A DNA stretch of 43,811 nucleotides, taken from positions 219,804 to 263,614 of the forward strand of contig PLXW01000022.1 in assembly GCA_003151595.1 (NCBI GenBank). Direction: 5' to 3'. How positions within the stretch are numbered: the stretch's first letter is position 1; each line of letters begins with the position of its first letter. Shown here piece after piece: positions 16,691 to 25,826 of this stretch. The position numbers and the translations under genes were made by a program. Below the pieces are notes generated by a model that saw nothing but the letters and a program-made list of their open reading frames with translations, was not told the DNA's origin and did not search any database. The stretch comes from Myxococcales bacterium (GTDB lineage Bacteria; Myxococcota; Polyangia; Polyangiales; Polyangiaceae).

Positions 16691-16806
16691 ACCGGGGGTG
16701 CGGAGGACGGGACGGGAGGTGCGGGAGTGCGGAGGGGGGCGTGGGCGAGACACGACGGGAGATGCGCCGAACGAGAACCTAGGGACGCGGGACGTCAGCG
16801 ACGGCT

Positions 16807-16967
16807 CAAATCGGCCCGCGTGGCCGACAAAATTGAGTAGGCAGAGCTGCTCGTTCGGTCAACGGGCGCGCGTTCCAGCGAGAGCGTACCGCGCGAACGA
16901 AGATCGCATGACGTCGTTTCCGTCTACCCGGCTTCGCGTGGCGCGCGCCCTTGCACGACCTTCCCGC
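16807..16967 (+). repeat. Dispersed repeat, copy D, split by a 52-bp insertion
   Basis: The first 14 bases match copy A (16807-16820), then 16821-16872 is foreign sequence, and similarity resumes at 16873 (TTCCAGCG) to the end with about four substitutions. CGCG flanks both sides of the insertion, so it may carry a short target duplication. Confidence 0.85.
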
Positions 16968-17050
16968 TCCACTCAGGGGTTTCCGACGGTGCCGAGAAAC
17001 GCACGCGCCGTGGGGTGAAGGCGCCACCCGTCGGTGCCGATGCCCGAGCC

Positions 17051-17521
17051 CTACTTCTTTCTGGCCAGCGCGCGCCGCGCGTCGCGCGCGACGTTCGCGA
17101 AACCCATCCGTTGAGCGCGGCTGAGCGTGTCGCCAACGATCTGTTTGGCGCGTGCGGCGCCGCCCGAAGACGCCGCGAGCAGAGCCGCGCGGGCGATCGC
17201 GAGCTCCATCTGCGCCTCCACCCGGGTCGGCTCGATGCCCCCCGCTCGATCGAGCGCGACCGCGGCGTCCTCGAGCTTCTTCTGCGCGACGAGTGCCGAG
17301 GCCAGCGCGGCGAGCGCCGCCGCTTCGTCGTTCTTCCGCCCGCCGGCATGCGCGCTATCGGCCGCTCCTCGCGCGAGCACTTCCGCGTCCGACGCGCGTC
17401 CGTCCGCGAGCGCGGTCGTCGCGAGGAACGTGTCGGCCAGATCGACGACGCCCACGAGCTTCGCGCCGCCGGCCGTCACGCGCGCCCCCTCGGCAACATG
17501 CTTCGCGGCGGCGGAGTCTCC
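17051..17521 (-). pseudogene. Disconnected C-terminal part of the kinase-TPR gene
   Basis: Directly after the TAG at 17522 the same frame continues for 156 codons (GDSAAAKHVAEGARV, then TLADTFLATTALADGRASDAEVLARGAAD) as TPR-like helix pairs ending LARKK and a TAG at 17051. No separate start of its own is likely; a GTG at 17479 exists but has no clear ribosome site. It reads as the missing C terminus of the gene above. Confidence 0.8.
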
Positions 17522-20269
17522 CTAACCCATCGCCATCTGCGCCCGCACGAGCGCCGCGCGTGCGATCAGCTCTTCGTCGCCGAGCTTCTTCGCCCCTTCC
17601 TCGCCGTCGGCCAGCTCGCTCGTCGCGCTCTTCACGTCGTCCGTCATGACGGCGAGGGCGGCGAGGTTGATCGTCGTTTCGGTCACGCCGTTCGCCTGAT
17701 CGACTTCGCGAAGAGTCTCCCGCGCTTGGGTGAAGCTCTCCTTGGCGTGCGCGAGATCGCCTTCGTCTTCGAAGAGGTATCCCTGCCACTCGAGCGCCCA
17801 CCCGATCCCCTCGCGATCGTGAATCGCCTCCCAGAGCCCGCGCGCTTCGTCACCGAGGGCGCGCGCTTTCACGTCGTCGCCGAGAAGCCAATGGATGCCG
17901 GTCAGATCGAGGACCAGGCTCGCAGTGTCGTACCGCACGCCCAGCTCGCGAAAAATGGCGAGGGTCTGCTCGCCGATCGGCTTGGCGCTCGCCGGGTCGC
18001 CCGCTTCGACGCGGAGCCACATGAGCGTGCGGAGACAGCTCGCTTCGAACTTTCGGTCGTGCAGCTTCACGTACAGGTCGAGCGCCTTCTCCGTCTCGAC
18101 GCGCGCCTCGTCGGGGCGATGCAAGGCTTGGAGCGCCCCGCCGGCATAATGGTGCCCGTCGGCGAGCACGCTGAGCTGGCCAGTTCGTTCCGCTTTCGCG
18201 ATCGCGCGGCGAGCCGCCGCCAGCTTTCGCGTCGGGTCGGAGATCTTTCCCGCGGCGAGCGCTTCGTTGATGTCGATGCGCGCGTCGTCGCCGTCGGGCG
18301 GCGGAAGCGCGTGCAGATGGTCGACCTCGACGAGAGCGTCTTTGGACTTCCCCGCCTTGAACAGCGCGCGCACGTAGCGGAGGCCATAGTCGACGTTGTC
18401 GGGGTAGAATTCGACGAGGGCGCGCGCGATCGCCGTCGCGCGATCCCAGTCCCTCGCGTTCTCGCGGTAGCGCTGCTCGATGCCGAGCTGCTGCTCGCGC
18501 GACAGGGACCGCGACAGCTCGAACGCCTTGCGCGCCTCCTCGAGCGCGCGCGCGTCGTCGCCCAAGCGAAGCGCGGCGACACCGAGACCGTCGTGCGCGA
18601 GCGCGAACGAGGGATCGAGCTGCACGGCTTGCTCGAAGCGGTTCATGGCGGCGGCGTAGTCGGAGGTCGCGAGCTTCTCGCTCCCTTCCGCGTAGCCTCT
18701 CATCGCCCCGGCGTTGTCGGTGGCCGTCGCGCGCGCGGCGACGATCTCCGCGTCGGTGGGATCGCGTACGCCGAGCCTCTTACGAACGGCGCTGGCCAGC
18801 GGCGTCGCCAGGTCGAACAACTTCCCGGTCGTTCCACGCGACGCCGCCCTCGCCGCCGTCTTCCCCGTGCGCGCGTCGTCGAGGGCGAGCTCGACGCGCG
18901 CTGAGCCGTCCGCGCCCGCGACGTAGGAGCCTACGACGACGTAGTCGACGGCGAGGTTGTCGCGCAGTCGCGTCAACGACGCAGGCGTCGCGATCGCGTC
19001 GTCGCCGATGCCGAGATCGCGCTTCGCTTCAGCGACGCGGTTCGCGGGGACGACGCGCAACGCTTCGTCGGCGTCGAGCTCCGCGGTGAGCATTCCCGAC
19101 AGCGCCGTCGCCAGCCACCGAGTGTCGTCGGTCGCGCTCCGGTCGCTCATGGTGATGGCCAACGTCGGCCGGCGCCGGGCATCGACGATCGCGGCGTCGC
19201 TCGACGCTCGCGCATGACTCCACGCCGCTGCGGCGACGACCCCGGCGATCGCCATCCCTGCGCCCACGCCGATTCGCACGCGCATCATCGTCGCGCGCCG
19301 CGTGTCGAGCGCGTCGAGCACCTGGCGCACCGACGCGAAGCGCTTCGCGGGCTCGGGCGCGAGGCACTTCATGATGACGGCGTCCCAACCGCGATCGATC
19401 GACCGCACGCGCGCGCGCGGCGATGGCGGAGGTTTTGTCAGACGACTCGAGATCAAGTCCGTCAGGGCGCCCTCGAAGGGGAGCGCTCCCGTCACCATCT
19501 CGAAGAGCACGACGCCGAGCGCGTACACGTCGGTCGCGCGCGTGATCTCCCCCCCCTTCATCTGCTCCGGCGCCATGTACGCGGGCGTTCCAACGAAGCG
19601 CCCTGCGTCGAGCGCGCGCTGTTCGTCTTTTTCGACGGCGACCGCGATGCCGAAATCCATGACGACCGCGCGCGTCTTCGCGCCCCCCGTGCCCGGCACG
19701 AGCATCACGTTGCGTGTCTTGAAGTCGCGGTGAATGACCCCCGCTTCGTGCGCGGCTTCGAGCGCCTCACCGAACTGGCGCACGATCGGCAGCGCCTCGC
19801 GCGTGCTCAGCCGCCCCTTGTGCGCGATGTGCGCGGCCAGCGTGTCGCCGCTCAGGAGATCCATCGTGAGGAACGCGCTCGTGCCGCCCAGGCCCGCGTC
19901 GAAGCCCAGGTCGTGCAGGCGACATACGTTGGCGTGCGTCACCTTTCGCGCGAGCAAGACCTCCTGCTTCAACCGCTCGATCATCTCCTCGTGCACGACC
20001 AGCTCGGGTGCGATGGCCTTCAGCGCGACCCGCATGCGAAGCACGAGGTCCTCGGCCTCGTACACTTCGCCCATCCCGCCCCGCGCGAGGAAGCGCACGA
20101 TGCGGTAGCGACCCGCGAGGACCGCATCGGGGTCGAGCGCCGGCCGCCAGTCGAACGGCAGCGTCCCCGATCGAGCGCGATCGCCGCTGCCGTCGCCGGA
20201 GGCGATCTCGGTCGTTCGATGCGCGAGCGAGTTGGTTCCGCGCTCGTCCTCCGCCATCCCGCTCAGCAT
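17522..20269 (-). CDS. Ser/Thr protein kinase with TPR region, truncated by TAG
   Basis: A 915-residue Hanks-type kinase. The kinase domain (about 50-310) has the Gly loop ARGGMGEVYEA, the VALK lysine, HRDFKTRN, DFG and APE motifs intact. A membrane helix (about 335-355) precedes a periplasmic or extracytoplasmic sensor region with a FlgO/TolB-like segment (RPTLAITMSDRS through VDYVVVGSYVAG) and many TPR-like repeats (ALEEARKAFELSRS, ARVETEKALDLYVKL). It ends at TAG 17522-17524, yet the same frame stays open for another 157 codons (see the next feature), so the full protein was probably about 1070 residues. Start ATG at 20269 or 20257. The domain order is typical of myxobacterial signalling kinases. 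Confidence 0.9.
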   Translation of the reverse strand: MLSGMAEDERGTNSLAHRTTEIASGDGSGDRARSGTLPFDWRPALDPDAVLAGRYRIVRFLARGGMGEVYEAEDLVLRMRVALKAIAPELVVHEEMIERLKQEVLLARKVTHANVCRLHDLGFDAGLGGTSAFLTMDLLSGDTLAAHIAHKGRLSTREALPIVRQFGEALEAAHEAGVIHRDFKTRNVMLVPGTGGAKTRAVVMDFGIAVAVEKDEQRALDAGRFVGTPAYMAPEQMKGGEITRATDVYALGVVLFEMVTGALPFEGALTDLISSRLTKPPPSPRARVRSIDRGWDAVIMKCLAPEPAKRFASVRQVLDALDTRRATMMRVRIGVGAGMAIAGVVAAAAWSHARASSDAAIVDARRRPTLAITMSDRSATDDTRWLATALSGMLTAELDADEALRVVPANRVAEAKRDLGIGDDAIATPASLTRLRDNLAVDYVVVGSYVAGADGSARVELALDDARTGKTAARAASRGTTGKLFDLATPLASAVRKRLGVRDPTDAEIVAARATATDNAGAMRGYAEGSEKLATSDYAAAMNRFEQAVQLDPSFALAHDGLGVAALRLGDDARALEEARKAFELSRSLSREQQLGIEQRYRENARDWDRATAIARALVEFYPDNVDYGLRYVRALFKAGKSKDALVEVDHLHALPPPDGDDARIDINEALAAGKISDPTRKLAAARRAIAKAERTGQLSVLADGHHYAGGALQALHRPDEARVETEKALDLYVKLHDRKFEASCLRTLMWLRVEAGDPASAKPIGEQTLAIFRELGVRYDTASLVLDLTGIHWLLGDDVKARALGDEARGLWEAIHDREGIGWALEWQGYLFEDEGDLAHAKESFTQARETLREVDQANGVTETTINLAALAVMTDDVKSATSELADGEEGAKKLGDEELIARAALVRAQMAMG

Positions 20270-20339
20270 CTCACGCGAGCGGCGCGCACAGCATCTCTCG
20301 AGAGTGACTCGACGCCGTGCCGACGACGGCGAGCGACCT

Positions 20340-21443
20340 TCAGCGCAGGAGCCCCATCGAAGCCATCACGCGCGGCATGAACGGAGCGTCTCCCCCCGTC
20401 TCGCTCCAGCTCGTGCCGTCGAAGGTCCACGTCGTGGTGGCGTTGTCGAAGACCTCGATCCCGACGAGGCTCCCCTGAAGAGGCGCGGCGGCGGCCGGAT
20501 ACGCGGGAGGAGGCGCCCCCGTGACGCTTGTCGCAGTCCACTCCGTGCCGTCGAAGGCCCACGTGTCCCCGAGGCTCGTCGCGTCGTCGGTGAACCCGGA
20601 CATGCCGCCGAAGACATAGAACGTCGTGTCGAGCGTCGCCGAGGTCGCGCCGTATCGCGCCGGCGGAGCGACGAGCGCGCCCTCGGACGACCAGGTCGCG
20701 CCGTCGAAGGTCCAGGTGTCGCCGAGCGCGGCGCCGCTGGGCCCGGCGCCGCCGAAGAGGAGGACCTCGTCGCCGACCGCGCCCATGGTCGCGAGCCAAC
20801 GCGCGGGCGGACCCGCTCCGGGCACGGCGGACCATTCCGTGCCGTCGAAGACCCAGGTGTCGGCAAGGGCCAGGACGAATTGGGCCTGCCCGCCGAACAG
20901 GACGACGCGGTCGCCGAGCGGGGCCACGCTCGCGCCGAATCGCGCGGGCGGAGCCGTAGGTGACTGGACCTGAGACCAGCTCGCGCCGTCGAAGAGCCAC
21001 GTATCGTTCATCGGAAGGCCGTCGGTGCCCAGGCCGCCGAAGAGGAGCACTCGCGCCCGATCGCCGACGCCAACCGACGCCATGCTCGCCATGGTCCTGG
21101 CGGGCGGCGACACGCTCGTGACCACGGGAGACCAACTCGCGCCGTCGAACATCCACGTGTCGCTCAGGATCGGAGCTCCCGAGGCCGTCTGGCCGTTGAT
21201 GCCATCCCCGCCGAAGAGGACCACCCGCGGCCCGCGTGGGAGCGCGGCGTCGTCGGTGCCCACGGGGGACGCGCCGTCGGGAGCGCCCGCGTCATCCGAG
21301 CGGAGCGGGCCCGGCGTGCCGATGGTGCCGGAGTCGAGATCCGGAGCCGGATCGGCGTCGAGGGCGGAGCGCGTACCGCACGAGGCGACGAGCAGAAGCG
21401 CGCCGATCGTCGACGCAGAACGAAGTCGTGCCGGGTGAGACAT
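20340..21443 (-). CDS. Kelch-repeat lipoprotein
   Basis: A 367-residue surface protein. The signal ends LLLVASC with Cys22 as lipidation site, followed by an Asp/Ala linker. Six Kelch blades follow the pattern 'VVLFGG....LSDTWMFDGASWS' (also RVLLFGGLG, VVLFGGQAQ, VLLFGGAGP, FYVFGGMSG), spaced about 50 residues. Kelch propellers usually bind other proteins or sugars. It is separate from the other Kelch protein (8058-9113), which has a different blade wording. ATG at 21443. Confidence 0.85.
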   Translation of the reverse strand: MSHPARLRSASTIGALLLVASCGTRSALDADPAPDLDSGTIGTPGPLRSDDAGAPDGASPVGTDDAALPRGPRVVLFGGDGINGQTASGAPILSDTWMFDGASWSPVVTSVSPPARTMASMASVGVGDRARVLLFGGLGTDGLPMNDTWLFDGASWSQVQSPTAPPARFGASVAPLGDRVVLFGGQAQFVLALADTWVFDGTEWSAVPGAGPPARWLATMGAVGDEVLLFGGAGPSGAALGDTWTFDGATWSSEGALVAPPARYGATSATLDTTFYVFGGMSGFTDDATSLGDTWAFDGTEWTATSVTGAPPPAYPAAAAPLQGSLVGIEVFDNATTTWTFDGTSWSETGGDAPFMPRVMASMGLLR

Positions 21444-21580
21444 GCCGAGGCAGCAATGCGAGAGAGATGCCACGCTCGCCGTGCGCGAAACATGAGGCCG
21501 CGCGCATCCCACCTCGGTGTTCACCTGTGCCAACTGCGGCGCGGGCGCCAGACGGCTCGCCCCCCGAGGCGCTCGAGCCC

Positions 21581-23545
21581 TCAGCGCGCCGGCTCGGCGA
21601 GCGCTCGGTCGACGAGCCGCTTGAAGCTCTTGTACGGCATCGCTCCGTCCAGGAAATACCCGTTGATGAAGAACGCCGGAGCGCCTTGCAGCCCCGCCGC
21701 GTCGGCCGCGTGCACGTCGGCGTCGACCGCGTCCTTGTGCGTGTGCCCGTCGAGCGACGCCGCCCACTTCTTCATGTCGAGCCCCAGCGTCTTGGCGTAG
21801 CCGTCGAGCGCGTCGCGCTGGAGCGCGCCGTCGACCCCCTGGTTCGCGAAGAGCAGCGTGTGCATCTTCCAGAACCCCGCTTGCCCCTTCTGCGCCAGCG
21901 CTTCGAGCGAGGCCTCGGCGGCGAGCTGCGCGTCCGGATGAATCTGCGTGAGCGGGAGGTTGCGCCACACGATCTTCACGCGCCCCGGGTACGCCGCGAC
22001 GAGCTTGTCGAGCGACTCTTCGGCGCGCTTGCAGTACGGGCACTGGAAGTCGGCAAACTCCTGCACGACGATCTTCGCCTTCGCCGCGCCGCGCTCCGGC
22101 GCGTTGGCTCCCGGCGGGGCGACGTCTTTCTTTTCGGGGCCCGACATCGCCACGCCGTCGGCGATCAGCGTGTCGTAGATCGCGCTCGCCGCGACCCCCT
22201 TGGCCGCCAGCGCCTTGGTCTTCGTGAGCTCGTCGTCGATGATCGTGGCGAACGCTTCGAGCGGCTGCGACCCCACGATCCGCCGCCCGTCGATGAAGAA
22301 GTGCGGCGTGCCGGTGGCGTGGAAGCCGTCGGCCACCGCGTCGTCATCGTCGATCGACTTGGCGTACTTCTTCGTCGCGATCGCCGCCTTCACCTTCGCC
22401 ACGTCGAGCTTCAGGTCGCGCGCGATCGACTCCAGGTCCGCCGGCTCGAGGCCCTTCGCCGCGAACAGCGCGTCGTGCGCCGTCCAGAATCCGGCGTCGC
22501 CTTTCTCGGCGCGCGCCTCGAGCGCCAGCTCCGCGGCCGGCTCGGCGTGCGGGTGGAACGGGAGCGGCTCGTCTTTCCAGACGACGCGCACCGAGTCGCC
22601 GTACTTCGCGCGCACCTTGGTGAGCGTCTCGTCGGCGCGCCGGCAGTACGGGCACTGGTAGTCGCCGAACTCGACGATCGTGATCGGCGCATCCTTCGCG
22701 CCGCGCACCGGGCTCGTGCCGACCGGGACCCTGTAGACGTTCGTGTCTTCCTTGCGCGCGGTCTCTTCTTCGTTCGCTTGCGGCTTGAAGTTCACGGCGG
22801 CGGCGGCGGCGTACACGGCGCTTCGCGCGGTGCCGGCGGAGACGAGCAGGTTCGCTTGCGTCATCGCGGCGACGACGACCTGCTCGAACGCTTCGTACGG
22901 CTGCGCGCCGGTGATCCACGCGCCGTTCACCAGGAACGCGGGGGTCCCGTCGACGCCGAGCTTCTGCGCGGTCTCGAGATCGCGCTGCACCTTCGCCGCC
23001 CATGCGCCGCTCTGCGCGCCGCGGGCGAACGCGCTCGGGCTCACGCCCGCGTCGGCCGCCCACTTCGCGTACGAGTCGGCGCCGAGCGCGCGCTGATTGG
23101 CGAACGCGCTCGCCAGGAACTTCCAGAACGCCTCGTTCCCCCCGATCGCCCGGACCCCTTCGGCCGCTTCCGCCGCCGGGCGCGCGTTCTCATGGAACGG
23201 CAGCGGCGCGTGCTTCCACACGACGCGCAGCTTCTCGGGTCCGTACGTGCTCTCGAGCTTCTCGAGCGTGGAGGCCGTGCGCGCGCAGAACGGACACTGG
23301 ATGTCCTCGAAGGCGACGATCGTCACCAGCGCATCGCGGCTCCCCCACGTCGCGTCATCGGGCGCGATGGGGACCACGGCTTTCTCTTCGCTGGGAGCGC
23401 CTGTCGCGGCGACCGCCGGCGATCCCGAAACTTTCGCATCTGCGTTCGTCGCGCTCTGCGGGGCCACCGGCGCCTTCGCCGAGCCTCCGCACGCGAGGAG
23501 CGATGCCATCACACCAACCAAGCCAAGCGTCGAACTGCGATTCAT
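21581..23545 (-). CDS. Triple DsbA-like (thioredoxin_4) lipoprotein
   Basis: A 654-residue exported protein made of three DsbA/DsbG-type domains. The lipoprotein signal ends LLACGG. Each domain has an N-terminal strand plus active-site pair: CPFC (Cys84/Cys87), CPYC (Cys298/Cys301) and CPYC (Cys502/Cys505), and a downstream cis-Pro loop (GTPAF at 200, GTPHF at 412, GAPAF at 621) with FFING or VNG and AQP. PLPFHP and FWKF/FWTAHDALF segments recur. Domains 1 and 2 diverge more than the second gene's set. Each could oxidise or isomerise disulfides in the envelope. It lies downstream of the paralogue 23720-25777. Confidence 0.93.
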   Translation of the reverse strand: MNRSSTLGLVGVMASLLACGGSAKAPVAPQSATNADAKVSGSPAVAATGAPSEEKAVVPIAPDDATWGSRDALVTIVAFEDIQCPFCARTASTLEKLESTYGPEKLRVVWKHAPLPFHENARPAAEAAEGVRAIGGNEAFWKFLASAFANQRALGADSYAKWAADAGVSPSAFARGAQSGAWAAKVQRDLETAQKLGVDGTPAFLVNGAWITGAQPYEAFEQVVVAAMTQANLLVSAGTARSAVYAAAAAVNFKPQANEEETARKEDTNVYRVPVGTSPVRGAKDAPITIVEFGDYQCPYCRRADETLTKVRAKYGDSVRVVWKDEPLPFHPHAEPAAELALEARAEKGDAGFWTAHDALFAAKGLEPADLESIARDLKLDVAKVKAAIATKKYAKSIDDDDAVADGFHATGTPHFFIDGRRIVGSQPLEAFATIIDDELTKTKALAAKGVAASAIYDTLIADGVAMSGPEKKDVAPPGANAPERGAAKAKIVVQEFADFQCPYCKRAEESLDKLVAAYPGRVKIVWRNLPLTQIHPDAQLAAEASLEALAQKGQAGFWKMHTLLFANQGVDGALQRDALDGYAKTLGLDMKKWAASLDGHTHKDAVDADVHAADAAGLQGAPAFFINGYFLDGAMPYKSFKRLVDRALAEPAR

Positions 23546-23593
23546 CGAAATCGATTTCTCTTCGGACGTTGTTCAGAGCACCTGTCCCGCGCG

Positions 23594-23683
23594 GCCCCTC
23601 ACCCCCGGCCCCTCTCCCGCAAAGGGAGAGGGGTGTCTGATCTCGCCCCTCTCCCCTTGCGGGAGAGGGGTTGGGGTGAGGGC
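23594..23683. repeat. REP-like palindrome pair upstream of the first triple-DsbA gene
   Basis: CCCTCACCCC and CCCTCTCCCGC-AAA-GGGAGAGGGG form one hairpin, and CCCCTCTCCCC-TTGC-GGGAGAGGGG with a trailing GGGGTGAGGG a second; the two are mirror images. It resembles the REP/BIME-type extragenic palindromes common in proteobacteria. It lies between the two DsbA genes, its first CCCT being 54 nt from the start codon of the downstream gene. Confidence 0.85.
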
Positions 23684-23719
23684 ACGCGAGCGGAGTGGTC
23701 TCAGTTACCGCAGCGTCAG

Positions 23720-25777
23720 TTACTTCCCCGAGTCCGCGATCGCCTTGTCGATCGCCTTCTTGAAGGCGTCGTACGGCTGCGCGCCGTTGATGAAGTAGCC
23801 GGGCGTTCCCTGCTTGCCGTCACCGATGATGAACGCCGGCGTCCCCTGGATGCCGATGTCGTTCCCCAGCTTCGCGTCGGCATCGACTTCGGCCTTGTGC
23901 GAAGCGCTGTCGAGCGCGGCCTTGAACTTGTCCATGTCGAGACCGAGCTGCTGCGCGTAGCTCTCGAGCGCCGGGCGCTTCAGGCCGTCTTGCGACGTCT
24001 GGCTCGGCTGGTTTGCGTAGAGCAGGTCGTGCATCTTCCAGAAGGCGTCGGAGCCCTTCTGCTTGTAGGCCTCCATCGAAGCCTGGGCCGCCATCGGCGC
24101 GTCCGGGTGCATCGGGAGGGGGAGGTTGCGCCAGACGAAGTGGACCTTGTCGCCGTAGTCCTTCATCACCTGGTTCGTGCTGTCTTCGACGCGCTTGCAG
24201 AAGGGGCACTGGAAGTCGCTGAACTCGACGATCGTGACCTTCGTGCTCTTGTTGCCGCGCCACGGTGCGCCCGTGATCGACGGCATCGGCTTCATCTCGG
24301 CGGCGCCCGGCCCTTTGCCGTTCATCGTGAGCTGCGCGTAGACGTCCTTCGGTGCGGTGCCCTTCGCGACGAGCGCGTTGGCCTTGGCGATCTCTTCGTC
24401 GATGATCGACTTGAACTTGTCGTACGGCTGCGCGCCGACGAGGTTGCGGCCGTTGATGAAGAACGCCGGCGTGCCGGTGACCTTGAAGTCGTCACCGCTC
24501 GCCGTGTCGGCGTCGATCGACTTCTTGTACTTGTGCGTGGCGATCGCGTCGGCGACCTTCTTCGGGTCGACGCCGATCTTGGTGGCGATGGCCGCGAGGT
24601 CAGCGTCTTCGAGCTTGGGCTGTGAGTCGTAGAGCGCGTCGTGCGCGGCCCAGAACCCCTTGTCGCCCTTCTCGGCGCGCGCTTCGTTCGCCAGCTCCGC
24701 GGCCGGTTCGGCGCGGTTGTGGAACGGGAGCGGCTTGTTCTTCCAGACGAGGCGAACCTTGTCGCCGTAGTCGTCGTGGATCTTCTTCATCGAGTCTTCC
24801 ACGCGCTTGCAGAACGGGCACTGAAAGTCGCTGTACTCGACGATCGTGACGAGCGGCTTGTCGGTCGCCCACGTCGCCGGGTTGCCGTCGATCGGCACCT
24901 TGAAGACGGTCGAGGTGTCGTCCTTCGGTCCGTCGTCAGCCGCAGCAGCGGCGGGCGGCGCGGCCTTCTTGTTGTCCTGCGACATCGCCACGTACACCTT
25001 GTCTTTGGGCGTACCGCTGGCGATCTTCGCCTGAGCCTTCGCGAGCTCGGCGTCGATCACGGTCTTGAACTTGTCGAACGGCTGCGCGCCCGAGAGGCTG
25101 ACGCCGTTGATGAAGAACGCCGGCGTTCCGTTCGCGCCGACCGACTTGCCTTCGGCGTTGTCCTTGTCGACCTTGTCGGCGAACTTGTGCGCGTCGAGGT
25201 CGGCCTTGAACTTGGCCATGTCCTTCACGCCCGCCTCTTGCGCCCACTTCGTGTAGCTGTCCGGCCCGAGCGCCGACTGGTTCTTGAAGGCCGTGTCGTG
25301 GAACTTCCAGAACGCATCGTTGCCCGCCGACGCGAACACGCCCTGCGCCGCTTCGGCCGCCGGGTGCGCGTTGGGGTGGAACGGGAGCGGCTCGTTCTTC
25401 CAGATGATGCGGACCTTGTCGGGCCCGTACGTCTCTTTGACCTGCGTGACCGTCGGCTCGACGCGCGAGCAGAACGGGCACTGGAAGTCGCTGAAGACGA
25501 CGATCGTGACCGGGGCGTCGCGCTTCCCCCACATGGGGTCTTTGCTGTCGATGGCGACCGGCGAGTCCGCGTCGCTCCATGCGCCGCCGGAGTCGGCCGC
25601 GATGTCGCCGCGCTTGGTGACGCCGTTGTGCGCGTCGTAGCCCCACATGAGGCCCGCGCCGGCGACGAAGCAGAGGACGAAGCCGATGACCGCGACGCCG
25701 GTGTTCATTCCACCGGAGTCGTCTTGCCCGTGCGACGGATGCTCGTCCGACGCGCGCGCTTTCTGTTCTTGAGACAT
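23720..25777 (-). CDS. Triple DsbA-like membrane-anchored protein, paralogue
   Basis: A 685-residue protein with an N-terminal membrane anchor (residues 27-46, GVAVIGFVLCFVAGAGLMWG) rather than a lipobox. Three DsbA-like domains carry CPFC (Cys100/103), CPFC (Cys320/323) and CPFC (Cys524/527), each with GTPAFFING-like cis-Pro loops (about 216, 435) and one divergent GTPAFIIGDG plus GTPGYFINGAQP at the C terminus. Within the protein the second and third domains are close (KRVEDS...YGDKV). The whole arrangement is shared with the downstream gene, so the pair is a tandem duplication of a three-domain protein. The ATG start at 25777 has GGAAAGG-like purines upstream on the minus strand. Confidence 0.93.
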   Translation of the reverse strand: MSQEQKARASDEHPSHGQDDSGGMNTGVAVIGFVLCFVAGAGLMWGYDAHNGVTKRGDIAADSGGAWSDADSPVAIDSKDPMWGKRDAPVTIVVFSDFQCPFCSRVEPTVTQVKETYGPDKVRIIWKNEPLPFHPNAHPAAEAAQGVFASAGNDAFWKFHDTAFKNQSALGPDSYTKWAQEAGVKDMAKFKADLDAHKFADKVDKDNAEGKSVGANGTPAFFINGVSLSGAQPFDKFKTVIDAELAKAQAKIASGTPKDKVYVAMSQDNKKAAPPAAAAADDGPKDDTSTVFKVPIDGNPATWATDKPLVTIVEYSDFQCPFCKRVEDSMKKIHDDYGDKVRLVWKNKPLPFHNRAEPAAELANEARAEKGDKGFWAAHDALYDSQPKLEDADLAAIATKIGVDPKKVADAIATHKYKKSIDADTASGDDFKVTGTPAFFINGRNLVGAQPYDKFKSIIDEEIAKANALVAKGTAPKDVYAQLTMNGKGPGAAEMKPMPSITGAPWRGNKSTKVTIVEFSDFQCPFCKRVEDSTNQVMKDYGDKVHFVWRNLPLPMHPDAPMAAQASMEAYKQKGSDAFWKMHDLLYANQPSQTSQDGLKRPALESYAQQLGLDMDKFKAALDSASHKAEVDADAKLGNDIGIQGTPAFIIGDGKQGTPGYFINGAQPYDAFKKAIDKAIADSGK

Positions 25778-25826
25778 GGTGAGTACCTTTCCTGATCAAT
25801 CGAAGAGAGAACTGCGAAGACTGCGC

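Larger units (their letters stand above)
16274..17050. other. Gene-free stretch with repeat field and repeat copy D
   Basis: No coding gene is recognised. 16274-16440 is plain GC-rich sequence with the inverted pair ACCCGTGC/GCACGGGT. 16443-16690 holds the degenerate CTAG-rich repeats and 16807-16967 copy D. 16690-16800 is G-rich (GGGACGGGAGGTGCGGG) with no repeat unit. The remaining bases to 17050 are the end of the interrupted kinase frame's flank. Confidence 0.6.

Noticed and set aside
21236..24625. Very long plus-strand open frame (1129 codons) over the Kelch and DsbA genes
   Set aside because: Composition is Arg/His/Val-rich and mirrors the DsbA genes on the other strand; GC-rich codon bias keeps antisense frames open.
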